64,000 nucleotides of DNA from Symbiodinium natans (GCA_905221605.1 CAJNDS010000824.1:327001-391000); one strand, 5' to 3'. Shown: positions 10,299-21,254, counted from the stretch's first letter. The notes: a model not told the origin generated them from the letters alone. Numbers and translations: made by a program.

Positions 10299-12136
10299 AT
10301 GCAGGTCGCGCAGCGTCAGCTCCGCCGACCGTTTTCCACGGGCTTGCGTGCCAAGGATATTCCAGGACCCAAGGCATGGCCTCTGTTGGGGGCACTGCCC
10401 GACTTTCTGCAGCGCACTGGTGGCATGGCACCTCCGAAAGGCCCGATGATGCTGAAGGCCCACGACGGCTACTACAAGGAGTTTGGCAGCATCTACAAGC
10501 TGTCGCTTCCGGGCGACGAGCAAATTGCAGTCTGCAGGCCGGAGACCTTCATGCAGATGTACCGAAATGAGGGCATGTATCCGGTCGGTGGTTTCTCGCT
10601 GATGTGGCCGATGGTAAAGTGGGCCGAGGAGACCAAAAAGCAGGTCTACCTCGACTGGATTGGCGCCGGAGAGCCCTGGCGCAAGATTCGCCTCACGATG
10701 CAGGAGGATATCATCGGACCGAGGACTGCGAGAACGTACCTTCCGTACATCAACGAGGCCATGCGGATGGCCTCCCCCCACCTGCCGCACTTCAAGGACG
10801 AGCCCGACGTGTTTGTGACCCGCGTGGCCTTCGACATGTTCTGCTCCCTCTTTTATGGCGTGCAGATGAAGACAGCCTCGCCATCGCCAGACCCGGAGCA
10901 TATCGGCTTTGTGAAGGACACGTCTGAAGCTTTCCGCTTGCTGGGACAGGGTATTTTCCAGCCACACCTGAAGAAGAGCATCTTCAAGTATCACCCATTC
11001 AACAAAAAGTTTACCGCCGCCTTGGAGCGCAGCTATGCCTACTCCAGCAAGCTCATGGACCAGGCGCTCGAAATGTCCAAGCAAGCACCCACGGAGGCCA
11101 CCAAGCCGTACATCGTCCGCGTCCTTGAGCGCGAGAGCATGCCGGTGGAGAGCATAAAGGAGGTGGCGGCAAGCGTCCTGCAGGCAGGCATTGACACCAC
11201 GCGGTCCGTGATCAATTGGAACCTGCTCTACCTTGCCACACACCCGGAGAAGCAGGAGCCTGGACAAGAAAAATGCAAGCAAGATTTAGCAAGACAGACG
11301 TTGCTCTGTCACGTTGACGCTACTCTTGCAAAATCCCTAAACCCTATATGCCCTCAGGAGCTCCTCCGCCGGGAGCTTCGGGAGACACTTGGCGACGGGG
11401 ATTTGACAGAAGATGTGGCAGCAAACATGAAGATCAAGCTGCCCTACCTCAGGGGCGTGATCCGCGAGACGCACCGTGTGGCGCCTCCGACCTCCATCAT
11501 GACGGCCCGCCCGGCACTCTCAGATCTGGTTCTCGACGGATACAACGTGCCCGCAGGTGCCACGGTGCTCTTCAACGCCTTCTCCGTGCAGAACGACCCT
11601 GGGTCATTGTCAGTTTACATCTTTTTTTAATGAACACTTCAACCCAAAAAGGAACAAAACTTAAACTTGATAAAGAACAAAAACCATCACTTTTTAAGCA
11701 GTACCCCAACCATGGTGCAGGACCCGAAGTATGTGGAGGAGCCCGAAGCCTTCCGACCCGAGCGTTGGCTGCCTCATGCCGTGGAGTCGCGCAAGGGCAC
11801 CGAGGCAGAGGTGACCTGCTGTTGGTTAGTAGGGAATGAGGGAATAAGGTACCCTATATAATCCCTTAAAGGGTATATGGGTACATATGTATATATAGGA
11901 GGATACGAACCAACAGTAAGGTGATTGATGACAAGCTGCTAGCCACACCCTTCTCATTCGGTGCCCGGATGTGTTTGGGCGGCCGGGTGGCGGACCTGGA
12001 GATCTCGGCGGCCTTAGCGCACCTGATCCGGGATTGGCGTATCTCAGCGCCGGTGGAGCCAGGCTCCTGGAGGACGCTGCAGCCACTTCTGAGCAAGGCG
12101 CACCCTTTCCCGTCCTTCAAAGTGGAGCCCGCTTAA
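10299..12136 (+). CDS. Mitochondrial-type cytochrome P450 (four exons)
   Basis: Haem-thiolate monooxygenase. Exons 10299-11255, 11358-11594, 11721-11810 and 11921-12136 are all in phase 0 and join into 499 codons plus stop, the usual P450 length. Residues 1-20 (MQVAQRQLRRPFSTG...) look like a mitochondrial presequence, followed by the proline hinge PGPKAWPLLG. The I-helix oxygen-binding motif AGIDTT is at about 296-301, the K-helix ExxR is Glu356/Arg359 (RETHR), PERW follows in exon 3, and the haem loop FSFGARMCLGG carries the ligand Cys446. The presequence and I-helix resemble the animal CYP11/24/27 mitochondrial clan, whose members take electrons from ferredoxin; the substrate cannot be predicted. 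Introns 1 and 2 have GA-AG borders and intron 3 has GT-AG. All key residues are present and no lesion is seen, so the gene is probably functional. Confidence 0.9.
11256..11357 (+). other. P450 intron 1 (GA-AG, 102 nt)
   Basis: It starts gagcctgg after HPEKQ and ends ccctcag before ELLRREL, which restores the expected P450 sequence. The direct repeat CAGGAGC spans both borders. The length is a multiple of three with no stop, so it can be mistaken for exon; the encoded 34 residues have no P450 counterpart. It contains a CCCTAAACCC motif. Confidence 0.8.
11595..11720 (+). other. P450 intron 2 (GA-AG, 126 nt)
   Basis: It starts gaccctggg and ends ggtgcag, with GACCC repeated at both borders. Removing it joins SVQN to DPKYVEEPEAFRPERW, as expected before the haem loop. 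It contains in-frame stops and is A-rich in the middle. Confidence 0.8.
11811..11920 (+). mobile_element. P450 intron 3 = family D palindromic element (introner-like)
   Basis: The GT-AG intron (gtgacctg...cagtaag) is almost entirely a palindromic element with perfect 9-bp terminal inverted repeats CTGTTGGTT/AACCAACAG and an inner inverted pair GGTACCCTATA / TATATGGGTAC. AGGTGA is directly repeated at both splice borders, like a target-site duplication. Similar elements (TIR close to TTCTTGGTAGGGAATG) lie at 31413 and 63158. Confidence 0.85.
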
Positions 12137-12646
12137 AGCGGCTCAGCTTGTGCCCTGTACGACCATTAACGAGTACAGTTACACAAGTGGGTTTTGGGAA
12201 TTTTTGGGGTATGATGTACGAGACATAGATACTTCAAGAGTGGTGTGGGCTGTGCAAAGTACTCGCTTTGGGTAGGGCACCGTGGATGCCAGCGCCTTTT
12301 TTCCTGCACAGTTTTCATCTCGCAAAGCCGCCGAACCGAAGAAGAGAAAGCCAAAAGCCATCATCATCTGTTTCTTGTGATGTGCAGAGGTATCGCTCGC
12401 GACTGCTCAGGGACTAGGGCTTATAGGGTAATTGAAAAGGGTTTATAGGGTTTACAGGGTTTGTGGGGTGTTCAGGCTTCGTAGGTTTTACAGGGTTTAC
12501 AGGGTTTATAGGGTCTGTAGGGTTTAGGTTAGGGTTTCGGCTTTAATTGTGGTCAAAACGGGTTTAGGGTAGGTGGTTGGCCTTTTGAGTCTGGAGCGTG
12601 AGGTTGTGTGTCATGCTGCTTCCTCCGTGTCTCTCTGCCTGTCCCC

Positions 12647-12758
12647 AACCCTAAACCCTAAACCCTAAACCCTAAACCCTAAACCCTAAACCCTAAACCC
12701 TAAACCCTAAACCCTAAACCCTAAACCCTAAACCCTAAACCCTAAACCCTAAACCCTA
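12647..12758 (+). repeat. (CCCTAAA)n array, about 16 units
   Basis: Near-perfect 7-bp units of the telomere-like motif in C-strand orientation, located inside the window and not at a chromosome end. Confidence 0.97.
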
Positions 12759-12885
12759 CACGCCAAGGAGTGGAGAAGCGTTAGCCGGGCCATGGTCTCT
12801 CGTGGTGGCGCGCCGGCCGGCACCAGTGTTCTCATTATGGTTTTGGCCTATGCATGAAGAAATTGTGGCAAAAAAAGGAAATTAG

Positions 12886-13030
12886 ATGTATATGTGTATA
12901 TATATATATGTATATGTATATGTATATATGTATATATGTATATATGTATATATATATATATGTGTACACACAGTAGGGTTTAGGGTTTAGGGTCCAGGGT
13001 TCAGGGTTTAGGGTTTAGGGTTTAGGGTTT
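12886..13030 (+). repeat. (TATATG)n microsatellite followed by (TTTAGGG)n
   Basis: AT-rich alternating tract to about 12970, then about seven TTTAGGG units with a few variants. Confidence 0.9.
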
Positions 13031-13174
13031 TTTTCACCACATTGTCGAAGGCATGAAGCTTTAAGTTTTAAGCCTCCCGGCAACCCCCGAGATCGCTAGT
13101 TTCGACTTCCGTCCAGGCGTCCAAAAGAGTTTAGGGTTCAAGACCAAGCCAACAACAAGTGCTCAGGATTTCTC

Positions 13175-13195
13175 GGGGGGGGGGGGGGGGGGGGG
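13175..13195 (+). repeat. Poly-G tract (21 nt)
   Basis: Uninterrupted G run. Similar G or C runs occur many times in the window (25374, 30716, 31516, 32132, 38682). Confidence 0.95.
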
Positions 13196-13224
13196 CGACA
13201 AGCTAGGGGACAGGGTGCTATGTC

Positions 13225-13277
13225 GGACACGGAGGACACCTTGATCTTCTTGTCTTGCAGCAGATCGAGGCCTAAAA
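13225..13277 (+). pseudogene. Duplicated fragment of the 16316-16532 exon
   Basis: 13225-13260 matches 16467-16502 at about 32 of 36 bases, and both can be read as GGHLDL-x-x-LQ. The fragment is bounded by telomere-like DNA on its downstream side and ends in a stop shortly after. Probably a displaced exon remnant. Confidence 0.45.
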
Positions 13278-14170
13278 GGCCCTAAGACCCTAAAGCCCTC
13301 AATTCCTAAACCCCTAAGACCCTAACCCCTAAACCCCCAAGAATCCTCAACCCAACACCCCTACACCCCTACACCCCTAAACTCTAAACCCTAAACCCTA
13401 AACCCTAAACCCCAAGAACTCCATACAAAAAACCAATCCGAGCATGAACAGCGATGTTTTGCCTCCAACCCCAAGGTGGGCTCTCCAGGTTGCCATAGGG
13501 TCTAGGGTGTAGGGTTTAGGGTTTAGGGTTTTGGGTTTAGGGTTTAGGGTTAGGGCTTCGGGTTTAGGGTGAGGTTTTAGGGCTGCTACACACACATGCA
13601 CATACACTCATACACTCACACACCCAGACACTCTCAGACTCTCCCCCGCCCCTGTTCCTGTCTCTCTTCCTCTCTCTCCCGCACTCTCTCTGTCCCTCCT
13701 CTCTCCCTGCCTCCTCGCTATTTTGAGAGCCCCAAGGCAAACCAGCTGACCGCTGTACACAGCCTCTCACGCACAGCTATCAGACAGGGTTGAGAAAGCT
13801 TTAGGTTTCCCACATCATGAGAGCTTGTTGAGGCTTGGAAGTCTCCTGCCGCGCTTGGCTTCGTCATGCTCAGTCGCACCACACATGAGAGTGGACAGGG
13901 CACCCGGCGCCACTACCCAAACCCAGGCTTTCTGAGGCTGCCTTGCTCGACACTGCCGTTTGGCTTGCAGCACGTAGGGACATCGAGACACTTGCTTTGT
14001 GTCGCGTTTGAGATGCTGAGAAAGCAAGACACGCAGGCACATTGGCAGAGCAGCAACGGATCAGAGGTGCTCTTGCAACCATGCCGCACACACCCCCCGC
14101 TAGTCCATAAGTCCTGAACGGGTGCTTAGCCATCACCGACTTTCCCTGTGTTTACAGCACCTTTATTTGA

Positions 14171-14278
14171 GGGTTTCCGACAATAGGGGCACCCTTCTTG
14201 GGGGCTCCTTTTTCGAAAGGGTTACACAGCATTTTGGGGGTAGAAGCAAGGGGCACCCCGAATTTTCGTAGGCCCCTT
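14171..14278. mobile_element. Palindromic element, family C (copy C1)
   Basis: Left end GGGTTTCCGACAATAGGGGC and right end GCACCCCGAATTTTCGTAGG are imperfect inverted repeats. Related ends are found at 20851, 23285, 32723, 36132, 58023, 60093 and 62643. Confidence 0.65.
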
Positions 14279-14420
14279 GATTTCCGAGCCCAAAAGTAGT
14301 CACCTCCTTTGCTTTCCATGCCTGGGCCACCTTGGACTGGAGAGAGTGCCTCGTCTGCTGGTGATGCGGGGGCTTTTGGTGCCTCGAGACCTTGGGACTC
14401 TAAACCCCAGAAGCCTTATG

Positions 14421-14538
14421 CCCTAAACCCTAAACCCTAAACCCTAAACCCTAAACCCTAAACCCTAAACCCTAAACCCTAAACCCTAAACCCTAAACCC
14501 TAAACCCTAAACCCTAAACCCTAAACCCTAAACCCTAA
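14421..14538 (+). repeat. (CCCTAAA)n array, about 17 units
   Basis: Near-perfect tandem 7-mers. Confidence 0.97.
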
Positions 14539-14641
14539 CAGTCCTACAAACAAAGGTCGAAACCACCAGCTTGTTGTTAAGAAGTTTCTTCGGCATTCCT
14601 CCGGGGGCATCAACTCCCAATGGTAAACCCTGGCGCTGTTC

Positions 14642-15110
14642 AGGGTTTAGGGTTTAGGGTTTAGGGTTTAGGGTTCTTCTTCTTCTTCTTCTGCTTTCTC
14701 AGTTGGCGGTAAGTGACAAAGAGTCGCACACTGGAATTCACATGCAAGCTGAGGTCCCGGCAAGTAAAGGCAAGAAACAGGGGCCACTCTGACATACTTC
14801 CGTAGCCGGAGACCTTGAGACCAAAAAGGTGCAGTTTAGGGTTTAGGGTTTAGGGTTTAGGATTTAGGATTTAGGGTTTAGGATTTAGGGTTTAGGGTCT
14901 AGGATTTAGGATTTAGGGTTTAGGGTTTATAGGGTTTAGGGTTTAGGGCTTGGCTTCCCAAACCTTCTGCAAGGCTTCAGTTTGGCCGCGCACATGGAAG
15001 CGGCGAGGAGGCCCTGCCACGTGAGGCGAGCGGCGGCAGTCAGAAACTCGCGAGGACGCATTTAGGGTTTAGGGTTTAGGGTTTAAGGTTTAGGGTTTAG
15101 GGTTTAGGGT
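14642..15110 (+). repeat. Clustered (TTTAGGG)n arrays
   Basis: Arrays at 14642-14675 (followed by a TTC microsatellite), 14833-14949 (with TTTAGGA variants) and 15061-15110, separated by short unique islands. Confidence 0.9.
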
Positions 15111-15536
15111 CATGGTCGCATGCAGTCAGTTGACGTATCTCTGTAAGTAACAGAGCACGGAGAAGGCGAATGTCCAGCAGATTCGGGTCCAGAATTAGGG
15201 TGCAGGGGCCTTGTTTTCATGTCGCTAGGGCTGCTTTGCCGGCACAGGGTTCCCGCCAGCCACCTGCTTTGAGTCTGCAACCACATGGCAGAAGTGACTT
15301 AACCCTGACCCCGAAACCCTAAACCCCAATCCCTGAACCCTAAGCCCAGTCCCTAAACCCTAAACTTTGGCCCTAAACCCTCAACCATCAACCCTAAACC
15401 CTAAACCCTATATAACCCTAGTCAACATACAGGCCGTCGGCTGCTGGAGCAGTCCTGCCGTCGACGAGCCTGGGCGGCTTTCAGGGACCGAAGGTGTTGG
15501 GCAACAGCTGCCCTGAGGGCCCTCGACTCTGAGCTA

Positions 15537-15637
15537 CACCCTAAACCCTAAACCCTAAACCCTAAACCCTAAACCCTAAACCCTAAACCCTAAACCCTAA
15601 ACCCTAAGCCCTAAGCCCTAAGCTCTAAGCCCTAAAC
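15537..15637 (+). repeat. (CCCTAAA)n array grading into CCCTAAG
   Basis: About 10 perfect 7-mers, then variant units. Confidence 0.95.
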
Positions 15638-15721
15638 GAAGCCTTTCAAGCAACAGGTTTTTGGGGGCAGTTTTGGAGTAACCGCTGAACCTACAAGGGG
15701 CTAGCTTTCCCAGAACCCTCG

Positions 15722-15960
15722 CGGGGTTTAGGGTTGAAGGTTTATAGGGTTTGTAGGGTTTATAGGGTTTATAGGGTTTATAGGGTTTATAGGGTTTATA
15801 GGGTTTATAGGGTTTATAGGGTTTATAGGGTTTATAGGGTTGATAGGGTTGATAGGGTTGATAGGGTTGATAGGGTTGATAGGGTTGATAGGGTTGATAG
15901 GGTTGATAGGGTTGATAGGGTTGATAGTTAGGGATTAGGGGTTAGGGTTTAGGGTTTAGG
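15722..15960 (+). repeat. 9-bp variant array: (GGGTTTATA)n then (GGGTTGATA)n
   Basis: About 11 units of GGGTTTATA are followed without a break by about 10 units of GGGTTGATA, then a return to TTTAGGG. The switch between variants is sharp, as after separate local expansions. Confidence 0.95.
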
Positions 15961-16315
15961 GTTCGAGGTTTTCCAGGGTTTTCTAGGGGTTTCTAGGGTT
16001 TTGGGTTAGGGTTTCAAAGGGGTTCTGGGGTCCCAGCGAGTTTGTTTCCGATTCCAGGACTTGTGCTTGGTACTTGCACCAGCTTTACGCGCTTGCGCCG
16101 TGGGATGTGCAGCCGAGGTACATGTCACTGGAGACATCTGCCCTATCCATGGCCATTGAGATCTTGGCCTGTGCCTGACCCTCCCTGCGCGCCTCGTCAG
16201 GCTTCCCGAGTCTGAGGAGTGGGCAGGATTAGAGCACATGGCTGCAACCTGGGGCCTCTGGGGATTTGGGGGCCTCTGGGGCCCACAGAGCTGGAAGGCG
16301 GTGGTCTCGCCACAG

Positions 16316-16532
16316 CTCGTGTGCCCGGATGCCCTATCCCTTTGCACGCGGCTCCTTCCCGCTGCGCCGCTTCGGAGGATGGGCGCAGCTTTGGTGCTAC
16401 GTCCCCCAGAAAAAGAGGCCAGCTGTAGCTCTTGGCTGGAAGGTGGCCGATGTGGCCCTGTCTGTGGGAGACGGTGGACACCTTGATCTTCCTGCCTTGC
16501 AGATCATGGTGGAACACCTCAACTTGATTTAG
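16316..16532 (+). CDS. Putative terminal exon, unknown protein
   Basis: After an acceptor-like cacag, a frame encodes about 71 residues including MPYPFARGSFPLRRFGGW, LWCYVPQKKRPAVALGWKV and GGHLDLPALQIMVEHLNLI, ending in TAG at 16530-16532. The varied composition and G/C-ending codons look like real coding sequence. A shorter relative of its end lies at 13225. I do not recognise a family. No upstream exon was joined with confidence. Confidence 0.45.
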
Positions 16533-19500
16533 GCTTAAGGAACTCAAGCCTGGATTTCGGCTTTCGGTTTCGGAGGTTTAAGGTTCTAGCTTTCTGGCAG
16601 CCACGCCTCATCTCGCGCTGAAGCGCCAGCGCTTCTTGCTGCACTTCCGCCGTTCTACTCTTCCCCAGCCCCTCAACCCTAAACCCTAAACCCTATGAGG
16701 AGAATTACACACGGCGAGGCCATCGCCAGTTTTCTAGCAGGTCCAGCTGCGCGTCCCGTCGAATGATTCCCCAAATGCGTGTGCAGGTTCCCCATCAAGG
16801 CTCGGCCATGAAGCTCTTCCCATCAAGGCTGTGGCCACTTCTTTGGGGTTGCTTAGGGCTTGAGGGCCTTTAGGGAACTCTAGGGGCTTAGGGAGGGCTA
16901 GAGGGCTCAGCTGGCCTTGCTGATGTGGCAGAGCCTTCTGGGCCGGGGTCGCTCGGCTTCGGCCACCGAACGCGCAATCCTTCCTTTCTCAATGTCCTCA
17001 TCGCAGCAGCTATCGTGTTGCACTTCTGCCTACCAGGTGCAGGCTTCATGTGTGGATGGGGTGTGACATATGGCAGGAGCGTTTTCGAAGGTCGGGGATC
17101 TGAGTTCAGGAGCTTGCTTCCAAGCTTGCCCATGATCTTAACAAGCTGCTTTTTGCAACAGGCGGCCTGTGGTTTAGCCAACCCTGGCGCGTAAGTTACA
17201 TGGTTTGCTGCCGTTGCAGCCTCCCGAAGGCCTTCCTGCGATGTGCCGCACCGGTCCCGAAGCCCCTAAGCTACAAACTCAGTGCTTCCGGGTTTTGAGG
17301 GTTTTGTGAGGGCCTTTGCCCTTCCTAAAAGCGCTCAAGCCCGAAGCTCGCCGAACTTCAGTGAGCCAAGGCCTTCACACCCCAGTTGCGTGGTTCACCC
17401 CAAGGCCAGCCTCGGCTAGCTAGGGATGTTTAGGGCTTTTGAGGCTTGGGGGGGCCCAAGGCAGAAGGTGACAACTCTTGCGATCCGTTTGGTCAGGTGT
17501 ATGCGGGGATATGCCGGGTAGATGAGCCTTCCGACTCTCGCACCTTGATTCGGAGATGTCCAGGATGCCTCGGTTGTAAGGTGGCTCCAGCACTCTCAGC
17601 CGCTTGCCCGCGCTGCAGCGAGATTTGCCCTTCGCTGGAGTTTGCGCCGTCCCTGTCCAGGCAGGCTTTTCATGCCGAGTACCGGTCGTGAATGCCCCCG
17701 CGCAGGCTCATGCAGGCTGCAGGTGTACCGAGCAGAGCGTGGGGCGGGGGGGTCTCATGCAGTGTCGTGCAAGGTGAGGCAGGGCGCAGCGCACGTTAAG
17801 CGAAGAGCAGCCGGGACGCCCCATAAAGTTTTCGGCAATTTTTTCTCAGATCTGAACCCCTCCCTTGCCCCAAACTGCCCCAACGGCCCGGGCTGTAGAG
17901 CTGCCAGGTACCTGAAGCCCATGCAATGTGGTTGCGTCGGTCGTGTCCTCATTCAGGACGCATGCAAAGATATGCAGAGGACCTCATTCTTCAGGCTGGG
18001 GCGGCTTGGGACCGTGGGGCCTTCGGCACGCCTCCAGCTCTGCAGCTTGAGAGCTCTGCGCGCGCTGGCTGCGCGCGTGCTCGCTGCATCTGCGATCCCC
18101 CATCCTTGTGTGGAGGCAGGGGAGCCGGGCCCATTCCTGCAACATGTATCCTTGGACTTCTGAGTGTATGTGAAGTCTTGATTTAAGTCCGTGCCAGACA
18201 AGCATTGAGGATCTTACTGCCATGGGAGGAAAGAAACAGTTTTCTGTTGGTATGTACGTTTTGCGGCGCTCAGAATTGAGTATTTCATTTTCTGTCGTCC
18301 CCCTCCTCTTAAACATTCTGGGTCATCTGCGGCCGGATAGACGACAACGAAAGTACGCTCGACCGGGCGCCCGCCTGCCGTGCGCCCGGGTCCAGAGGGC
18401 TCCGGTACGGTAGTCTACCGAAGGCCAGCAGAGGACGTGAGAGCAGAATCGTCCAGGTGTCGGGCTCTGTTGCTGCATTGCAGGCCTTCGACGCCTGTGA
18501 GGTTGCGGCATGCACACCTCTTGTGAGGGTGCGGGCTCGAGGTTCTGGCAAACCACGGAGATCTCGAGCCTATTGCAGCCCAACATACATCTGCTGAGGT
18601 ATATGTTGAGCAGGTGCCAAGTGTTCAAGATGTTCAAGGCTCCAAAATTAGCTTCTGTCAAAAACTTCCATTTGTCCGGCAGTGCCATGTTCCTAACGTA
18701 AGCACAAGATGCCAAGACAGCCAAAAGTTTTGAACGTCGTATCTCTTGGACAAGCTGCTTGCCGCGCAGAGATTGAATCTGGGGCGGATCTCACATGCGT
18801 CTTCGCGGTCGCGACGCGGGGCTCAGTACCACTTTGTGCGTTTGCTGCGGTTGCATTCGAGACCCCAAGGCCCCTCCACGTCCCACTCCTAAAGCCCATC
18901 CTGGGCCGGAGTGTAGTGCTTTGAGGCTCAGATATCTGTGGCGCTGGTTTCTAAGCTGGCGCTCGTGGCGCCTGTGATGGAAAGCGGGCGAACGGTTCGA
19001 GTGGGCGTGCTTAAGGTCAGTCGTTTCCTGGCGGGCGGGTGTCAGCGCAAGGTGTTGGGGTGCCAGGGCCATGCATGCCTTCTTGGCAGGATGGCGTTTC
19101 GCCGAGCATTGTTTTCCAGCCGTAGACTCCATAAACCTTGGTATGTCCATGGTCGCCCACTCTATAATTAAGCCAGGGAGGGCACTAGCGGGCAGAAACC
19201 CAATGAGGAGGGCACGAACCCAAGGGCATAATAAGGCATACCTCCGAGTCACTGAGCATGTGGCTTGGCAGCTGAAAGGGGGATCGACCGGACAGTCGAA
19301 GCCCTGCGCAAGATGTGAACTGCTGCTACTCTAGGGCTCCTTGCGAAGTGTCTTTGACAGGCCAGAATGGCCAGAGAGCAAGGGGCTTTGCTCTCGTCCA
19401 TCTCCGGTGCTACCAATAGATGCCCAATGATGCCCAGCCGGTCACAGAAGTCGTAACTACTGACGCTGGGTCAGAGGGTGGTCAGAGGGCTTGGCGGCTT

Positions 19501-19783
19501 AGCTTGGCTTAGGCCCTAGCGAGAAGCGATTGAGAGAGAGAGCCCTTGCGGTCGCGTTCCTCTTGTTACCTCTGGCCCTTCTCACACTACACACGCCGCC
19601 ATCCGCAACCAGCCATGCCATGGCCTACACCTTGCCACGAAAATGACCCTAAGGGTCCATGTACCTCATCATTATATACCTGGGCCCCAAAGTCCCTACT
19701 GGAAGGCCCAAGTATTCCCCATTTGGGTACTTGGACCCTTAGGCTGAGGCAACGGATGCATCTCCACAACTGCTCTCCCGCAG
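16533..19783. other. Region with few repeats and no confirmed gene
   Basis: Unlike its neighbours this stretch has few telomere-like motifs. Candidate islands: 16925-17194 (one hydrophobic stretch, FLNVLIAAAIVLHFCL) and 17446-17691 (Cys-rich, RCPGCLGCKV...CPRCSEIC, vaguely like a zinc ribbon). Neither has supporting splice evidence. 17700-19500 holds several short open frames on both strands with no motif. Confidence 0.35.
19651..19740. mobile_element. Palindromic element, family A (copy A2)
   Basis: AAGGGTCCATGTACC at the left and an inverted relative GGGTACTTGGACCCTT at the right, with inner CTGGGCCC / GGCCCAAG. At exactly 90 bp with no stop in the local frame, it could be read through. 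Confidence 0.75.
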
Positions 19784-20208
19784 GATGCCATGCCACGTCG
19801 CACCGCTGGAACCTCCTTGGAACCCTGAACGCCCGCGCGCGCCCGCATGCCAGGCTCGCCGGCCGCGTGGAGGACGCGCCCTGCACCTGCGCATGCCTGT
19901 GCCGTTTTAGTACCAGGATGGGCTAAAATAGGCCTTATAAACCCCATAATCAACCCTGTAAAGGGCCTCCTTACGGGGTTATTTTAGAGCATAAGAGCCC
20001 GTCCTGGTATGGAGCTGCCAAGAAACTTTGCCCACCAAAGTGCAACTCCGCCTTACTCGAGGGGTCGGTCAACTGGCAGCAGCTGGTTGACGGGTTAGAG
20101 TTCCCAGCCACCCGGGAGGTCGTTTCGGCGCTGTGCTCCCGTGCATCCAGCCCTGTAGATCACCACTTCAAGCACTGGGACGTAGTGCCGCTCATGGCGG
20201 CCGGGAAG
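19784..20208 (+). CDS. Two joined exons of an unknown protein, split by a family E introner
   Basis: Exon 19784-19909 follows the acceptor-like ctcccgcag and exon 20015-20208 precedes a GT donor (gccgggaag/gtaggc). Removing the GT-AG intron 19910-20014 joins them in frame. The product contains HATSHRWNLLGTLNARARPH, KLCPPKCNSALLEGSVNWQQ and SPVDHHFKHWDVVPLMAAGK. I recognise no family. Composition and clean phase support real coding sequence. More exons are needed at both ends; the next island (20702-20822) is not in the right phase to follow directly. Confidence 0.5.
19910..20014 (+). mobile_element. Family E palindromic element filling an intron (introner-like)
   Basis: It begins GTACCAGGATGGGC and ends GCCCGTCCTGGTATGGAG, an inverted pair, with GT and AG exactly at the element ends. 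Inner halves also pair (GGCCTTATAAACCCC against GGGGTTATTTTAGAGC). A related copy at 46759-46919 also sits between GT and AG. Confidence 0.75.
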
Positions 20209-20701
20209 GTAGGCCATCGCAGCCAGCGCCGGAGGTGCAGGAGGAGGTGAGTCGATGGGACAGGCTGTGAAGTTGTGCGATATGAAGAGAGGGATTGTGG
20301 CCTGGTTTCGTTGAGGTTGTGGCCTGGTTGTTGGGATACGGAGGCGGCGGCCGGGGTTTTGAGGCCCTGTCAGCTGCCTCCCCTGTGTTTGATTTGTCGT
20401 TTGGCACAAAAAATTGATTCCACTTCCAAGAGTGACCTTGCACTGTCACCAACTTAAGCTTGAAAAAACTTGCTACTGAGCACGCCGGCCCTTTAAAAGT
20501 CTCTTGACTCCCGCCCCGGCAAAGGTTCCCCCCAGAGGGGCCCTGCTCAAGTTCGCATGCTCTGGAGCCTCTGAGTTTTTATCATTCTGGCGTGTAGAGT
20601 ACAGGGAACCCTGCATCCCCTCAGTCAGATGCCTGTGCAGATGCTTACGGGCCCCAGGTGCCAAAAAAGCCAACGAGATTCAATGAGTGTAGTGCTCACA
20701 G

Positions 20702-20822
20702 GTTTCCAGCTTACGCAAAGGCCCTTGAGATCCCAAGGGGACAGGCACTTCTTGCTGGGCACCCACCGCGTGACTGGCAGCAGGAACAGCTTGCTAAAAG
20801 GCTTCTTCATCTTGCCTTGAAG
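20702..20822 (+). CDS. Putative internal exon, unknown protein
   Basis: It lies between an acceptor (gctcacag) and a GT donor (ttgaag/gtgcgt). It reads FPAYAKALEIPRGQALLAGH followed by PPRDWQQEQLAKRLLHLALK. No family recognised. Family C-like sequence follows in the presumed intron at 20851. Confidence 0.45.
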
Positions 20823-20850
20823 GTGCGTCTATGTACTCAACTTCGCAATC

Positions 20851-20924
20851 CCCAAATAGTAGGATCCCCTTGTTAAATAATCAGGCCCCGAGAAGGTTCC
20901 CCCTAGTTTCGGAACCCCCCCCCC
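20851..20924. mobile_element. Partial palindromic element, family C (copy C8)
   Basis: CCCCAAATAGTAGGA at the left and CTAGTTTCGGAACCCCCC at the right resemble the ends of the element at 62643-62856. Confidence 0.45.
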
Positions 20925-21108
20925 ATATGAGCCCTTCCACCCTTACGAGTTTCATAAGTGCCATCCGGCCTTCAATGCTTCTACAGTTTAGAGCCCAGTG
21001 CGAACCTTCTAAACCCTCCGGTAAGTTTGTAGGGCTTGGTGGTTGCTCCAGGTTGATCTGAGTTAGGGCTCCTTTGTAAGGGTCTGCTCTGCGAAGGTTC
21101 TTTTGCAA

Positions 21109-21254
21109 GCTAAACCCTAAACCCTAAACCCTAAACCCTAAACCCTAAACCCTAAACCCTAAACCCTAAACCCTAAACCCTCAACCCTAAACCCTAAACC
21201 CTAAACCCTAAACCCTAAACCCTAAACCCTATCATAAACCCTAAACCCTAAACC
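21109..21254 (+). repeat. (CCCTAAA)n array, about 20 units
   Basis: Near-perfect 7-mers, with one TCAACCC and one ATCATAAACCC interruption. Confidence 0.97.

Larger units (their letters stand above)
12137..16315. other. Telomere-like repeat-rich region without a confirmed gene
   Basis: Arrays of CCCTAAA and TTTAGGG in alternating orientation are separated by about 60-250-bp unique islands. Islands with some coding look are 12777-12860 (AKEWRSVSRAMVSRGG...) and 13225-13277, a shortened relative of the exon at 16316. At 13600-13720 there is CT/CA-rich low-complexity DNA. The 13860-14120 island is open on both strands with no recognisable motif. No gene could be assembled. Confidence 0.5.

Noticed and set aside
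10266-11282. Long minus-strand open frame (338 codons)
   Set aside because: It lies opposite the P450 exon 1, which has all family motifs; the minus frame is a shadow of GC-rich codons.
12647-12758. Window as a chromosome end, or a fusion scar of two ends
   Set aside because: Arrays occur more than fifty times in both orientations with unique DNA and genes on both sides; a single end or fusion cannot explain this.
15734-15931. Open frame encoding repeated VYR then VDR
   Set aside because: Pure translation of the 9-bp GGGTTTATA/GGGTTGATA array; repeats with a length divisible by three stay open by chance.
17446-17691. Zinc-ribbon protein from CPGCLGC...CPRC
   Set aside because: Spacing does not fit a known zinc-ribbon well and there is no splice or length support; kept only as a note in the spacer entry.
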